Part shown: positions 45,540 through 58,218 of the stretch, one piece after another
Position numbering within the stretch: position 1 is the first letter of the stretch
Layout: every line of letters starts with the position of its first letter
Source of the DNA: Monocercomonoides exilis
Taxonomy: Eukaryota; Preaxostyla; Oxymonadida; Polymastigidae
Length of the DNA stretch: 64,000 bases
Direction of reading: 5' to 3'
Assembly: GCA_001643675.2 (NCBI GenBank)
Contig: LSRY02000037.1
Coordinates: forward strand, 988,501-1,052,500
Made by a program: the position numbers and the translations under genes
Notes under the pieces: model-generated
Database searches by the model: none
Told to the model about the DNA's origin: nothing
What the model saw: the letters and a program-made list of their open reading frames with translations, nothing else

Positions 45540-47559
45540 TTATTGTTCAATTAGTTTCAATAATTTTGTTTTCCTATCATTTTTTCTGTTCTTCTTATAA
45601 ACTTTCTCTTTGCAATGTTGTATTTTGCCAATTATGAATTTGCAATTTTTTCTTTTGAAGTTTTATTTATTTATTTTTGGCTAATTTTTATTGAACTTGA
45701 TCAAAAAAATTTTTTTGCACTGAAATTATCAAAAAGGTGTGATTTTTGTTCTTATAAATTAAACAAATATATATAACAGAAATTAAAGCTAAATACTTGC
45801 AAAAAATCAATTTAACTTTTTGATCAATACATACCACAATAGAATTTATTTTTCCTATTTTTGATCTTTTTTTTATGATATCAAAAAAAATCACCCATGA
45901 GTTTTCGGTAAATGGGTACTTCACCGGTACATTAGTATTAAAACTGTGTGACGTAATGACCATTGACGTGAAAAATTTCAATTCTGACGGACTCATTCGA
46001 AATATTCACGTCACTAATATTTTTTTTAAAAAATTATTCGCTGAAACTCAAAAAAATCTAATAATTTATTTTGATTAATTATGATAAATTATTATTTATT
46101 AAAAGAGAATTAAAAAACATTTTTTTCTCGCTTTGCATCAAAAAAATTTTACAATGGGATTTTGACGAATTGGCAAAAAAGGAATTTAAGATCGTCAGTG
46201 AAGGTCATGACCATCAGGGCAAGTCAACATTTCAATGTCGATTAAAAAATTGAAATAAATGCTAATTGGTGAAAAAGTTACATTTTGCAATGTTTAAGAT
46301 GAATAGGAATGGAGTGATGAAGAATTTTTGCTCTTTTTTCAAGTTTCAATGGTGGAAATCAAAGTTAAAAACGAGCAACGAAGAACACACATAGAAAATT
46401 TGACCGCAAATGAAAAAACAATTATTTAACCAGAACGATATTTCATCGGGAAATGGTTTGTTTGCTACGTATGAATAAATTTTTTGAACAATATTTTATT
46501 TCCAAGCATGCAAAATTCGCTTTTATGTTTGCAGATAGTTATGCAAAATTTCGCTCATCATTGTTTGTCAATATCTCTTTGTTTCATTTCCAAATGTATT
46601 GAAGGTTCTGCTTTGACAAATTCCTCTACAAAATAATATTGCTTTAAATATTTTTTTTTTATCATTCATCTTTCTTTCCCGACAACGTTAGAGAGAATTT
46701 TTTAATTTCTTCGATCGACTTGAAGCGCCTGTCTTCCTTATCTTCATCACTTGATTATTGAGCGCAATTTTTACAAAAACGCCTGCTGAACATCACGACT
46801 GAAGTATTTTTCTTCGAAAACGAGTGATAGAAAAAAGTTTTTTGGATATCATAAACATGAAACAAATTGTGTCGAGAATGAGGATTGCGAAATGGAAGAA
46901 TTTTTCGTTGCTGGAAGAATTGAAGGATATTCAGAAAAATTCCATTTAGCATTTTCATCGAATGAAGATAATCCCTAGATACTTTCATCACTTTACAGAA
47001 TATGTTTTTTCTCTCTTTGAGCAACGGAAGATGAGGTCCGAATCATTATTGGAATGAGTGAAATATTTTGTGATTAAAGATTCTTCTTGAATGTTAAAAT
47101 CTTGGATTTATTGTTGACAAAAACTATTTCTTGTTGTTGTCGTTCACACGACGAAAATTTTCATTTTTTCTATATTTCACATCAAATCCGAGTAATAAAC
47201 AAAAGATATTTTGAAGCACGTTGATTTTTATTGCTTTTAAAAAAATACTTTGCAATTCATCTCCAAAAAATTTTTAAAAATCAATGTCTTATATTTCGTT
47301 ACTTTTATAAATCTGTAAATCATAGAAACCTTGCGAAATGAAACAGTTATACGGTTTATTCATTCATCTTCTTTTGTATCTTTTCTCCTAATTCTAATTC
47401 TTTTCTTGTTTCTTTGTAAATATCTTTTGTATTATTCTTTTTCTCGTCATCCCCGCAGAATGTCCCTCTCTTTTATCCGCTTGAAATAGGTCTCGTTTGT
47501 GTTTTCCTTTCATGTTCATCAACTTTATCCAATAGCTGATGTTTAACTTTTCTCTCTTT
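45540..47559. other. 2 kb AT-rich DNA, no gene recognised
   Basis: Very AT-rich with short frames lacking domain signals. Small inverted CGTCA/TGACG motifs near 45950-46015 are the only notable feature. Confidence 0.45.
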
Positions 47560-49335
47560 CTAATTCTTCGATTCTTCTTTGCTCATATCACATACAGTGA
47601 ATTTGGTGTTGCTCACTGAAAAGGAGTTGGCAGAGGCAGATGAGGCGAATGAGATGCACCCGCCATTGGTGGCAGTCTGTTGGTTTTGTGGAGCTGAGTT
47701 GATGTTGGTAATGGTGCAGTTGGCGAGGGAGAGGGAGAGGGCAGGGGAGGTGGCAGAGGAGAGGACACAGCTGGTGGGGGTGGATGTGGAGGTGATGTCG
47801 GTGATGCTGGAGGAGTTGAGGGTGAGGGGAGTGGTGAGGGAGGTGGGGTGGAAGATGCTTTGGCTGTTGAGGGTGAGACTGGTGATTGCTGTGTGGTTGA
47901 GGGAGAGTGAGCCAGCAGTGAGGAAGAAGAGGGGAGTTTTTATTGTTATGGAGGTTGTTCCGGTGATGGTGGTTGTGTTGAGTTTGAGGGAAGGGGAGTT
48001 ACCGGAGAGGTGGAAGAGGATGGGGGTGATGGTGTTTGTGGAGTTGTGAGTGATGGCGAGGGCAGAGACTGTGAGGGAGCCCTGGGTCTGTTGAAAGAAG
48101 GCAGACGAGGCAGAAGAAGAATATGATGAAAATTGAGGAATTCCGCTGGAGACGATGGTTTATGCATCTGTTCCCTTTCCTGTGATTTTTGCGTTGGATG
48201 CACTTAATGTGAGTGCTTAAGTGGGGGCGAAGAAGGAACTGAGGAGGGTGAGAGATGCGTCTTGTGAATCTGTCATGAGAACAAGAGCATATTCCATTGT
48301 TTCGCATGGATTAAGTTGTGTAATTCCACTGAGATCAGTATTTGTTCCATTATTTGATACGATTTTGAATGTTGTAATGAGAGGGAGCCATCTGTTGAAC
48401 ACGGCGTTATCAGCAGTTCCTGCGTTCCACACTCTTTTTGATTCAGTTGTTGATCCACACTGATTGAAAGGAGATTGTGTGATGGAATTGCCACTGAAGA
48501 ACACGTCATTCCCCCTTCCATTTTTGGCAGTGTATCCATCGAAGAAACAGAATGCGATGAATTTTATGCAACTGATCCAGGAAAAAGTTGAATAGAAGAA
48601 AATGGCTGCACATCCAAATGAGGAAGAAGCAGTTAGATTGTTATTGATGAACTGACAATCATTAACCAAAAATTGATTTGGTTTATTTTGTGGAGGACGA
48701 TTAAATGTGAGAGAACCAGCAGAATCTCCACCAGAATTTGCAATACATTTGCATTTGGTAAACAAGAATTTTCCATTTGAGGGGAAATCACCGATCCAGA
48801 AATACCAACCGGTTCCACACCAATCTGTTATTGAGCAACTTTCCACTCTGTTTTCTGAGAATGTTCAAACAGAATTAGGTTGATTGCTATATAAATAAGC
48901 AGCTCCTGCATGATTGGCTGAACAACTTGTGAAATTGGATTTTGCGATGTTGATATTCAACAAACCATTGCAATATAACGCTCCGGCATAACTGCTTGCT
49001 GAACATTTGTTGAATGAACAAGAAGTGATTGCGAGATTTGCGTTTGTGCAGTTGACATAAAGTGCACCTCCATGACTACCTCCGCTATTTGAATTTTCCC
49101 ATTCGCACCATTCAAATTTTTGGCTGTTAACATCAAAAGAAGCTAATCTTCCAGGAGATTTTCTTTGAAATTCAGTTCCAATACGTATAACAATCACATT
49201 TGCAGAAGTGCAAGTTTGGGGGAAGACGTCTGTCGTGTGAAAAAAGAGGAAGAAACTATTGAAATGAAGAATGCTATGAAAAAGGTGTAGGAGAAGATGG
49301 AAAAAAAGATATCTATGGTTAAATATATATTGCAA
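47560..49335 (-). pseudogene. POMP-like beta-helix surface protein, pseudogene B
   Basis: One minus-strand frame spans the region, interrupted by TGA at 48862 and TAA codons at 48214 and about 48160. The N-terminal part has Cys-paired beta strands (ALYVNCTNANLAITSCSFNK, KSNFTSCSANHAGAAY), then GTGWYFWIGD and TKCKCIANSGGDSAGS, and a Ser/Thr-rich C-terminal ladder that is almost identical to pseudogene A. The TAA at 48214 falls where A and the 45.3 kb fragment have CAA (Gln). No ATG is found at the start, where a hydrophobic segment may be a degenerate signal peptide. It was probably a cell-surface protein. Confidence 0.65.
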
Positions 49336-50486
49336 ATTCGAATCTTTTTGAAAAATACATCAAAATATTCAATTATCAGAGGAATACTGTGATTGCTTCA
49401 AATCTTTAATCTGATTTAAAAATATTAGTGTAATGTGAATCAGAAATATCATATAAAGCCTAATTTTGATAAAAAGAATTTCAAAAAGAAGAAACAAACC
49501 ACATTCATAAATTCATTCTGGAAAGCTAAATAGAACCTATGCGCTTAAACATGAAAAAGCATGCGTACACAAAATGAAGTTCATTGATCAATATATTCCT
49601 GATGTTTCTTGTTTCAGCATAATTCATTCATTTTAAATATTTCAAATCAAATTAAGGGAAAAGTCTCGAAAGTTCAATTTTTGAAACAGTTTAATTTATA
49701 TATATTTTTATTTGAAAAAGAACAATAGCGAAATTTAAATTTAAAAGAGAATATTGTATTCAATATATATATATATAATCTTCTGAGGTAATAAATATTT
49801 AGTGACAAACGTGAAGACAAAATCTTCATCATGTCACACAGGTTTAATCAGTATTTGCTTTATTTTATGATAAAAGTGATTGTCGTTGTTTGAAATATAT
49901 TTGCATATAATATTAAAGCGCGGAAATTATTCTGAGTTGAAAAAGTATTTTTCGAAAATATTTTTCAAAAATGTTTTTGTGGGATGAGATATTTTTCGAT
50001 CACGAAATAATTGTAATATTGACATTGATTTCTTTAAAATTATCATCTTCAATAAAAGATTGCAAATAGAAAGAGAACAGAATCTTTTTGTCAGTGTCAT
50101 CATCTTGATTTTATATGAGTTTCTGCACCTCAAGATCACTTTTTTTTGATTTATTTTTATTTTTTGACAACTTAAACACTTAATATTTTTTCCAATTAGA
50201 AATTTATTCTTTTTGCCTTCACCGTAAAATAAAAAATTTTTGATAATATCCTTTAGCAAATGATATCTTATTATGTGGAATGTTCAAATTTTGTTAAGCT
50301 CATAAAAACATTTTTCGGTTTAATCACAAAAATTATTCTCATTCATTTAATTTTCCCATTTCATCTCTCAGTGAAGTTAATAACAAATTCTAAGCCATTT
50401 TTTCTTCATTAAATGCAAGAATCATCATTAAATACACTTTTCTTTTGAGATGAGATATGTTTCAGTCAAGAAAATTTAAAAATTTT
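49336..50486. other. AT-rich DNA without recognised gene
   Basis: A short (TA)n tract near 49765. No gene supported. Confidence 0.5.
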
Positions 50487-50816
50487 CTAAAAAAATGCGA
50501 AAATTTTTTTGATCAGAAATTTTATCAAGATAGTTATTAAAAATGTTTCCACACAAAATAAATAACTTTTAATAGCAAATATGACAATGACATTGGAAAA
50601 TAAATCAATTTTTTCGATTTTCGAATGTCCCAATTCCATGCGCTTTTTCCGTTCAATCCAATCTTTCAGAAACATTCTGCCAGCTTTTTCTGCATCTTGC
50701 TTTAATTTTTTTTCATTCAAAATAAACACAGCCAATGTTGCACCATATGTTTTGCAATTTTTAACTAAGTTCAAATCACAAGCAATTTCCCTTATCAATT
50801 CACTTTTTGCAAGCAA
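50487..50816 (-). CDS. Hypothetical open frame left of Merlin-like element
   Basis: Minus-strand frame with KSELIREIACDLNLVKNCKT and RMFLKDWIERKKRMELGHSK, protein-like for about 75 codons before becoming hydrophobic and AT-driven. No ATG at the start. It may be a remnant exon. Family not recognised. Confidence 0.25.
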   Translation of the reverse strand: MLAKSELIREIACDLNLVKNCKTYGATLAVFILNEKKLKQDAEKAGRMFLKDWIERKKRMELGHSKIEKIDLFSNVIVIFAIKSYLFCVETFLITILIKFLIKKIFAFF

Positions 50817-50943
50817 CCAATTTTAACAGCCACTCGCTCCTCCATCTGAAAACATTATCATTGTTCTCATGCAGTTCAGCAACTCGCATGGATGCTTCCG
50901 TAGTCGTGTTCAATAATTGCACAAACGGAAATAATCGACAAAA

Positions 50944-52296
50944 TCGACACCCTAAAAAATCGAAAAGTCAGTAAAATTTATGCATCAAATGAAATCTATT
51001 ATTAATATGAACAATGTCACAACGTGAAAATCAAGGATCTGTTTCAATTTTTATTATCTAAAATTAACAGAAAATTTTTTAATAAAAGGGATAATGATTA
51101 TTAAAAACAATTGTTAAAAAGGAGGAAAAGAAGGAGATCTCATCTTATTTTTCACTGTTTCATAACGAGGAAATATGCTTGGATTGGTTTAGGTTACAAA
51201 ATTTGTCGGACAAAAAGAAGGAGTGTGAGAAGTGCGGATTAATAATGTATTTTACTAAGGATTCTGTTCAAGACAGAATTTTTAGGTGTCTGAATTGCAA
51301 ATCAATAAAAACAGTGTTCGTTGATACGCAAAAGAAAAATTGCAGATTGGGAATTATCAAAATTATTTTTTTTTAGCTGTTCTTCATATTTATTCGATTT
51401 AAAAATAAGCATATTTGTGTGTTGCTTAATGTCAATAAATACACAGTTTTATATTACATGGATTTATCACAACAAGAACAAGTTCCAAACATGTGACAAA
51501 ATTTTGAACAGCTGGGAAAAGATGGACAGATCGTCGAAATCAATGAAATGCTGCTCAGACGAAGAAAATATCACCGTGGAAAAAGAAAAAAGCAAATTTG
51601 GTTTTTTGGCAAAATAGAAAGAAAAACTGGAGGAGGTCAAGGAGATTTCATCATCATAAGAGTTAAGAATAGAAAAAAAGAACAATTATAACCATTAATA
51701 ACGACAAACATAATGCCAGGTTCTTCAATTCACTCCGTCGAATGTAAGGCTTATGCATCATTGAAATCATTGGGATTATATCTTCACGCTGTATATCATA
51801 AATACAGACACAAAACTGAAAATCGTTTGTGCACAAATTCTATTGAAGCTGTTTGGAGTGAATTTCGGAAATATCTCCCTTCGCGTGGAAATCAATAAAG
51901 ATATATAGACGATATAATAGCATAATTTATTTCGACAAAAAGAAAATCTATGAAATTTTCTGAATTTGCGAAGGGCATGCTTTTTTATAAAGAAGTGGAA
52001 AACAAAAAAATGGGAACTCCGATCGAATTTCGTGACCTATAATCTAAAGAATCTGACGGAGATGATGATTCTTCTTTGACAGAAACAGAAGAAATATCAT
52101 ATGACAGATCTTCTGATAGCAATCATATTGATGTGATAAACAAGAGGAGCAGACCCTGAATAGTTTTTTACTTAACTCCTTTTCCCACTTCAAACCCTAA
52201 TTTCAAAATTCAAATGCCTTGAAACACATTTATTATTACTTATTTGTTGCTTCTGTCAAAAAGAAATCCAAAGTTTTGATTATTTGAGGGTGTCGA
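50944..52296 (+). mobile_element. Merlin/IS1595-like element, decayed
   Basis: Inverted ends TCGACACCCT...AATC.AAAA at 50944-50969 and the complement ending AGGGTGTCGA at 52296 bracket the transposase remnants at 51143-51898. Total length about 1.35 kb. No target duplication is obvious. Confidence 0.6.
51143..51898 (+). pseudogene. Merlin/IS1595-type transposase remnant
   Basis: The first piece reads LDWFRLQNLSDKKKECEKCG then FRCLNCKSIKTVFVDT. This CxxC...CxxC zinc ribbon followed by 'S..T.F' is characteristic of the N-terminus of ISXO2/Merlin transposases. After frameshifts, 51713-51898 reads HSVECKAYASLKSLGLYLHA and NRLCTNSIEAVWSEFRKYLP, matching the family's C-terminal 'HTN.IEg.WS..K' block that contains the last catalytic acidic residue. 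The middle of the catalytic domain is poorly preserved and the first two acidic residues are not identifiable with confidence. Non-functional as it stands. Confidence 0.65.
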
Positions 52297-52299
52297 TCT

Positions 52300-52705
52300 A
52301 ATCTACTAATGCCGCACAAACATGCTCTTGATGCAGTAAATAATTAATTAAAAATACTCACTAAGAAAATTTTTGGTTCTCCTCCCTTATTTATTTCCAC
52401 AATAATGAAATTTTTAAATTCAAAGATTTTCTTGCTTACAGGAAAAAATCACAAATAACAAAAGAGGTCTCAAATTTTGTTTTGTCCAAAAAAATTGATT
52501 TAGTATTTTCAATTCTATTGATTTGAATATTCCTTGAATTGTTCGATAATAAATTAATTTTTATTTTGGATTTATTTTGAGGATTTACGATCATTTGCAA
52601 AAAGACAAATATTTTTGGGTTTGCCAGGATTTATAAGAAATAAAAAGTTGAATGAACATATGTATATTTTTTTCTCTTTTGATTTTTCTTTCTTTTTTTT
52701 TTTAG
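52300..52705. other. AT-rich DNA upstream of helical-family copy 3
   Basis: Ends in a pyrimidine-rich tract and TTTAG acceptor at 52701-52705. No first exon recognised. Confidence 0.45.
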
Positions 52706-54030
52706 CGAAATTTTCACAGTTGGAACAATTCACTGAAGACGAACAAATGCAGAAAATCAAGGAAACGAATGAAATGATTAATGAAATGAATGAAGAAGAA
52801 TTCAAATCAGTTTTAACAGAAGAACTGTTCGACAAAATTCACCAAATGATTGAAGAAAAGAAAATATTTTTGGAAAATGCATATTTGCTACTGAAGAGGA
52901 TTGGATATCATAAATTATTGAATAGATTTTGGACAGGAAGTTTTGATGAATCATTATTGTGGATAATGGTTCAAAACATGATTGCTGAAGAAGCAAAGAG
53001 AAAAGAAGGAAAGAACGAAACACTTTTAACTGATCTTTGTGAATGCTATATTTCTTTAAATCGTTTCTTCTCGTCTGAAATATTTTCAATTTGTGTGCCC
53101 TGTCTTCTGAAAGCTGCTTCAAGCAGAAAGGAAGACGAGGAGGCCAAAAAAGAAGTGGAAATTGCATTGATGGCTTTGAGTTGCGATAGCATTAATGTGT
53201 GAGTCTTTCAATTTTTAGTTAAATACGTGTTATTTTTTCCCTCTGATTTTTTATAAGAGATTGAATTAAGAACAGTATTTGAATGAAACCAAAGAGATTA
53301 TCCTGTATCATCAAGAGCATCACAATCTGAGCAGATTGGCCTATCAGTGTGCTTGGCGGTTTTTATTTTTTCAATTTATCTTTTAAAGCAGCTTGGAAGA
53401 AGAGGTTGTTGAAGAGCTGCACTTTACGAGAGAGGCAATCAGAGAACTGGAAGATCTAATGAAATGTGTGGACTGGAAGAGAAACTTTGAGGGAAAAGGA
53501 GAAAAAGAATCGAAAGAAGTGAATGTTATCTGGAGATGGTTGAATGAAATAGGATATTTCTTATTCTGGAGCAAATTGATAAATGAAGAATTTGGGAGGC
53601 TTATTGGCAGTGTTGCGAGTGTATTTCGAGCAGCAAAGGACAATCGCAGATGTTGAAGCGAGAAATGCGTTTGTTTATTAAAATCAATTGCTTTTTGCAG
53701 ATTTGTAAAAGCTGAAGACTTGCTGAAAGGCGGAGCAGTTGGTGCTGTTTAAGAGATGATTCAGTGACAGACGTTGAATGACAAGATGACAAATGAATAC
53801 ATGGAATTCTTTAAATTGATTTCGATTCGATTGAAAGAAAAGGAGGAAGATGATGAATTGGAAGAAGAAGAAAGAAAAGAAAAAAATTGAAAAGGCGAGT
53901 GATTGAAAAGATGGAAGAAGAAGGATACGAAGATATCATTGTCAGTTTTTATGAAACATTTTATTTTTTCAACGAAAAAAATTATTGTGAATTATCGTTG
54001 GATATTTCTAATTATTTTGTGAATATTTAA
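52706..54030 (+). pseudogene. Multicopy alpha-helical protein, copy 3 (pseudogene)
   Basis: The exon 2-equivalent (52706-53196, KFSQLEQFTEDEQMQKIKET to CDSINV) is intact. A GTGTGA...ACAG intron (53197-53275) precedes the exon 3-equivalent, which carries a TAA after FQFIF, a TGA after AAKDNRRC, TAA and TGA codons around EMIQ, and a late frameshift before KMEEEGYEDIIVSF. The C terminus SNYFVNI matches copy 2. Alignment with copies 1 and 2 shows the stops replace ordinary residues. A decayed family member on the same strand as copy 1. Confidence 0.75.
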
Positions 54031-55600
54031 CCAAATTCTTTTCATTTCATTTTGTTGCTCAAAATTTCCATTTTTATCTTTTCAATTATTTTCAACATGT
54101 ATCATCATTGAACGAACTGTTGATCTCAATCTTCTTCAAGAAGATTCATTTTTCATTGCCATTCAACTGTGCAGTTATTTCCTCTTGCATATTCTCTTAT
54201 TCTCCAAATAACTCTTGTTCTCCTCCAACCTCTGTAGATTTAATCAGCACAAATTGAGAAGAAGAACATGATAACGAATGAATGAAATGATAATTCTTGA
54301 AAAAAATGCAAGAGCAAGAAGAATTAACGTTTGATAAATAATCAGGCGATAAACTTAATGTGTACCATACACGACAATAAACATGGAAGAAAAAGAAGCT
54401 TATCCAATGCTCCAATTCCGAATTGGTATAACTGGTGAAGTCAACCATGATCAATTGCTTTTGCATTCTTCTCATTTTTGTCCAGTTTTTCACATCTCTT
54501 TTTCCTTTTTCTTTCATCATTCTGCTTTCATCTGCTTTTTCTTATTGATGGAGACGAAGAAGATATATCACTCACAATTTTTTCTCACAAAATCATCCAA
54601 AAGTACTTCTTTAATTGTAATTCCTCTTCAGCTGCTTTGTCATCACATAAATAAATCTTTCTTTATTCATCATTCATTTTTCATCCTTATTCTGTTTCCT
54701 TGACTGATCTCCGTTAATCTCTGGTTTTTATTGTTCCTTTCCTTTCTTTCTTCTTTTCTTCTTCATTTTTCTTCAATTTATGAAATGTTCCAAAAATCCA
54801 CTCTTTCAAAGCTTCGTCTTTATAAATCTCCGATGGATAAGAAATTAATTCATTACAATATAAAACCTTTCATTTTGGCTTGCTGAGAATGAACTGAAAA
54901 GACGAATCGAATGAACCCATAACATTGATGCAAATGATAGATGTATTCAATGGAAAAGTCTTTCTTTTCAATTACCCTTTCATTCCAAAATATTTTCGCT
55001 TTTATTGATACGTAAAATACTGATGAGGAAGATAAAGGAGAAGGAGGAGAAGGAGAAGATGTTAGAGCACAGACAAAACACGAGGCATGAGAGGAAGAGA
55101 AGTGTCATGTGCTCTTTGAGAAGCAGTTGATTCACTGTTAATGTTCTTATTTGGACATCAAAAATAAATAAATAAATAAATTCCCTTCTTCTGCAAAATT
55201 GGCTTCTCTATTGTATGCAGAGAAGAGTGTCTCATACGAGACAAAAAGTTACATCCTCCTCCTCCTTTTCCTTCAGTTGAGTGTCGTTAGCTGACAGCAG
55301 CTGCAACTGAAGAGCATTCCAAAAAGAAGAGGATGATATCCATTCAGAGTGCGAGGAGCATGTTGCGAGAGATGGAAGAAGGAAGGAAGATGAATGCAGT
55401 GATGGATGGCGAGTTCTTCTTCAGCTATTGAATAATTATGTTTCTGTGTATTTTTGTGTGTTCTGTGCTTGTTTTGAAGATTGAGACGATGAAATAAAAT
55501 GAAGGAAAACAAAGAAGAAGTCATTCCGAAATATGTTCGAATGAAAAGTTCTGTATGTTTGAAGAAGGGATTCAGCAGCTGTCTGGTATGATGTTATTAC
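54031..55600. other. AT- and pyrimidine-rich DNA, no gene recognised
   Basis: Short frames without recognisable domains. A short (AAAT)n repeat near 55160. Confidence 0.4.
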
Positions 55601-55659
55601 AGTCATAAAGATTAATTTCATAAAAAATAATTCTGCAAATCGAACAAAAAAAATTTTTT

Positions 55660-57000
55660 TTATGATTCTTCTTTCTCACTTCTCTCCTTTTTGCTTGTCT
55701 CGTTCTCTTCACAAAGAAGACGTTTCAGGTCTTTTCCAAAAGATCAATGCATCGCTTGTTCCGTCTTCCTCGTCTGCAGTTGCTTATCCTCTTTTACATG
55801 TTCAGTTGCCTCCAATAATATTTGTTAGCCAATGCCATCAGCTTTATCCTTCTCTTTATCTTTCTTTTTCTTTCTCCGATCCTCTCCTCTGTCTTCTTCT
55901 TATTCATATTCTTCTTCCAGTGCTTTTAAAACATCATAAAGCTCTTCTTCGCAATGCCGCTGTCTCTGTTCCACAAAACAACGTATCCATCAGTCAACGT
56001 TGTTGTGAGAAGAGGTGAAGAATGACATGAGTCGATTTTGATATCTCCCTTATTCATGCTATTGATGATTGGTGTGAACAATATGTGCTTTGTGACTCTG
56101 GGTTGTTGAGTGTTCATTCAACAACAACTGAGACTCCTGGGCAGATGGAAAAGAATGAAAAGTGACAGGTGGTGAATAGCCCGCTGCATTCTAACCATTC
56201 CGAAAGGAGAAGGAGCTCTTCTGCTCTTTCTCTTTTGACTTGCTCATCAAGCGCTGAATGAACTGCCTCCGTGCTCTCTCTGCCTCCTCATCCAAGTTCA
56301 TCCACACCTACGTCGAACCAAAAATGATATCTGAAATATTCCAAACTCTTCCACCTTGTAGATTAATGGGATGATTGGCAACTCAGCATGCGACTTAAGT
56401 GGCAGCTGAGGTTCTTTTGGGCAGAACACTTTGCGCTGCCAGCGATGATGAATGCAATACATATATTCGACAAGATGATCACTTTCGTCATATCCTCCAC
56501 ATCTGATGCTTTGTGTGTGGAAGGTGAGATGTGTTTCCATCATCAGCCCCTGTTTTGTTGTTGGCGATAAAGACTGTTCAAGAGAATGTTCAGATCATCG
56601 GGCTTTCTTCATTCTGATCCAAACCAGCACTGAGCGGAGAGCAAAAGTGAGTGAGAGAGAGCAAAAGAAAATGTCATCTGCTATTTAGTCTCACGTGCCT
56701 TTCATTTGCCATGCAGCTGGTGTCGATCGAGCTGGGCTGGTGAAAGAAGGGTTTGCAGATAATGGAGAGATGAAGTGTGTTCAGCAGTCCTGCGCACAAC
56801 TGTTTGAGAGGTCAATGACACATCATAATAACAGACAATATCTATCCATCACGAAGTTGAAGTCTTTTCCTCTTCTTTCTTCGTCCTCTTCCTTCTCGCT
56901 CCACACAAACAGTGTCAATGGAAGATCCATCGCCTCTCACGTCACACTCCTCCAGTTCATCCACTGCTTCTCTCTCGTTTTTTCTCCCTCTCTATCATCC
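55660..57000 (-). pseudogene. Decayed GC-richer gene, possible WD40-type fragment
   Basis: On the minus strand, 55926-56117 reads HSSPLLTTTLTDGYVVLWNR. The DGYVVLW-DSG arrangement recalls a WD40 blade. 56298-56543 contains KVFCPKEPQLPLKSHAELPI and a basic stretch follows in another frame. At 56690-56960 further coding-like pieces are interrupted by TGA and TAA. These may be parts of one broken gene. The WD40 suggestion rests on one motif only. Confidence 0.3.
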
Positions 57001-58218
57001 TAATCCAAGCTTTCTCTTCCATTTCCCTTTCTTCTCCAAAAAAAAAAATAAATAATGTGATTTTCCGTCTTTTTTGATCATTTTTTCTGAATTTGGAATC
57101 TATCAAATAAGACAAGAGAAAACGTTGGAAAGAGCTGAGCATTTAATGTTGGAGATTGGAGGATGAAGAAGAAGCGGAGGAGAAAAATAAAGAAGAAGAG
57201 GAAGATGATGGAGTAATTAATTAATAATGAATTCAGTTTTCAGAAGCTGAAAAATAAATACAATTATCACTGTTATTATCATCAAAAGAAGCATATGAAG
57301 TGACAGAAGCAAAAGAAGCACGACGAGAGAAAGGAGAATAAGTTGAAAATTACAGAAACCACAATGACTTCATTGTGAATTTGAAATATCAGATCCTTCC
57401 TGGTGGAGAACGAAATTTGTGCGAATGGCTGTAAAATGAAGGTTATGGAGAGAGGGGAAAGAAGAAATATTGGAAAGAAGAAAGATAGTGAATAACAAAA
57501 TAGACTGTTATTCTTCTTTTTCTCTTCATTTGACGATGCAAATTTCTCATTCTTTTTCTTCATCTCTGGATTCTTCAATTTCTCTTTCTGATTTCCTCAA
57601 AATGAAATTTTACTGTGAATCTCATTGTTTTCGCAGCTTCTTTTGTTTTCTGCTCAAATGAGTTATTTTTCCTTTTGTGACAATCATTGCAATGCACAAA
57701 ATCAAAAACAATAATGAACACTTATCAACAGCAATGACAACTCCACCAAACATCTTCTCATGTTCATCTGTCTTTACAATATAAATAATAATCTTTTTAA
57801 CATATTTAGCATCTTTTCTTCAACAATTTCCTTCAATTGCAAACATGTTCGTAAAATATAAAATGTTAAATATAATGGAAAGCGTTTTTCCGTTTAATTT
57901 TTTTCCTTCTAGTGATTTGATCATTATTTTTTCAAGAAAAACAAAAGACAAAAATTTGAAGCAAAAAAGGGTTGTGCAATTTTATTAACAATAAAGTTTC
58001 AGAATAAACAATCAATTGAATCTTTCTTTAAATAAATTGTTGCTTGACTTCAAATCACACACAAAAAATTTGTTTCATAGAGGCAAACAATTTATATTTC
58101 ATTCAAAGCTTTTGATGTTTTATTTTGTTTGAAATTCTTTTTATCTTATTTTCTTTTTGAATTTTCGTTTTATACAAATATTGATCAAAATAAAAATTGA
58201 AAAAAGCGTTATTTGAAG

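Noticed and set aside
53197-53760. Alternative that the stops in helical copy 3 are small introns
   Set aside because: Alignment with copies 1 and 2 is continuous through the stops without extra sequence, so they are substitutions.
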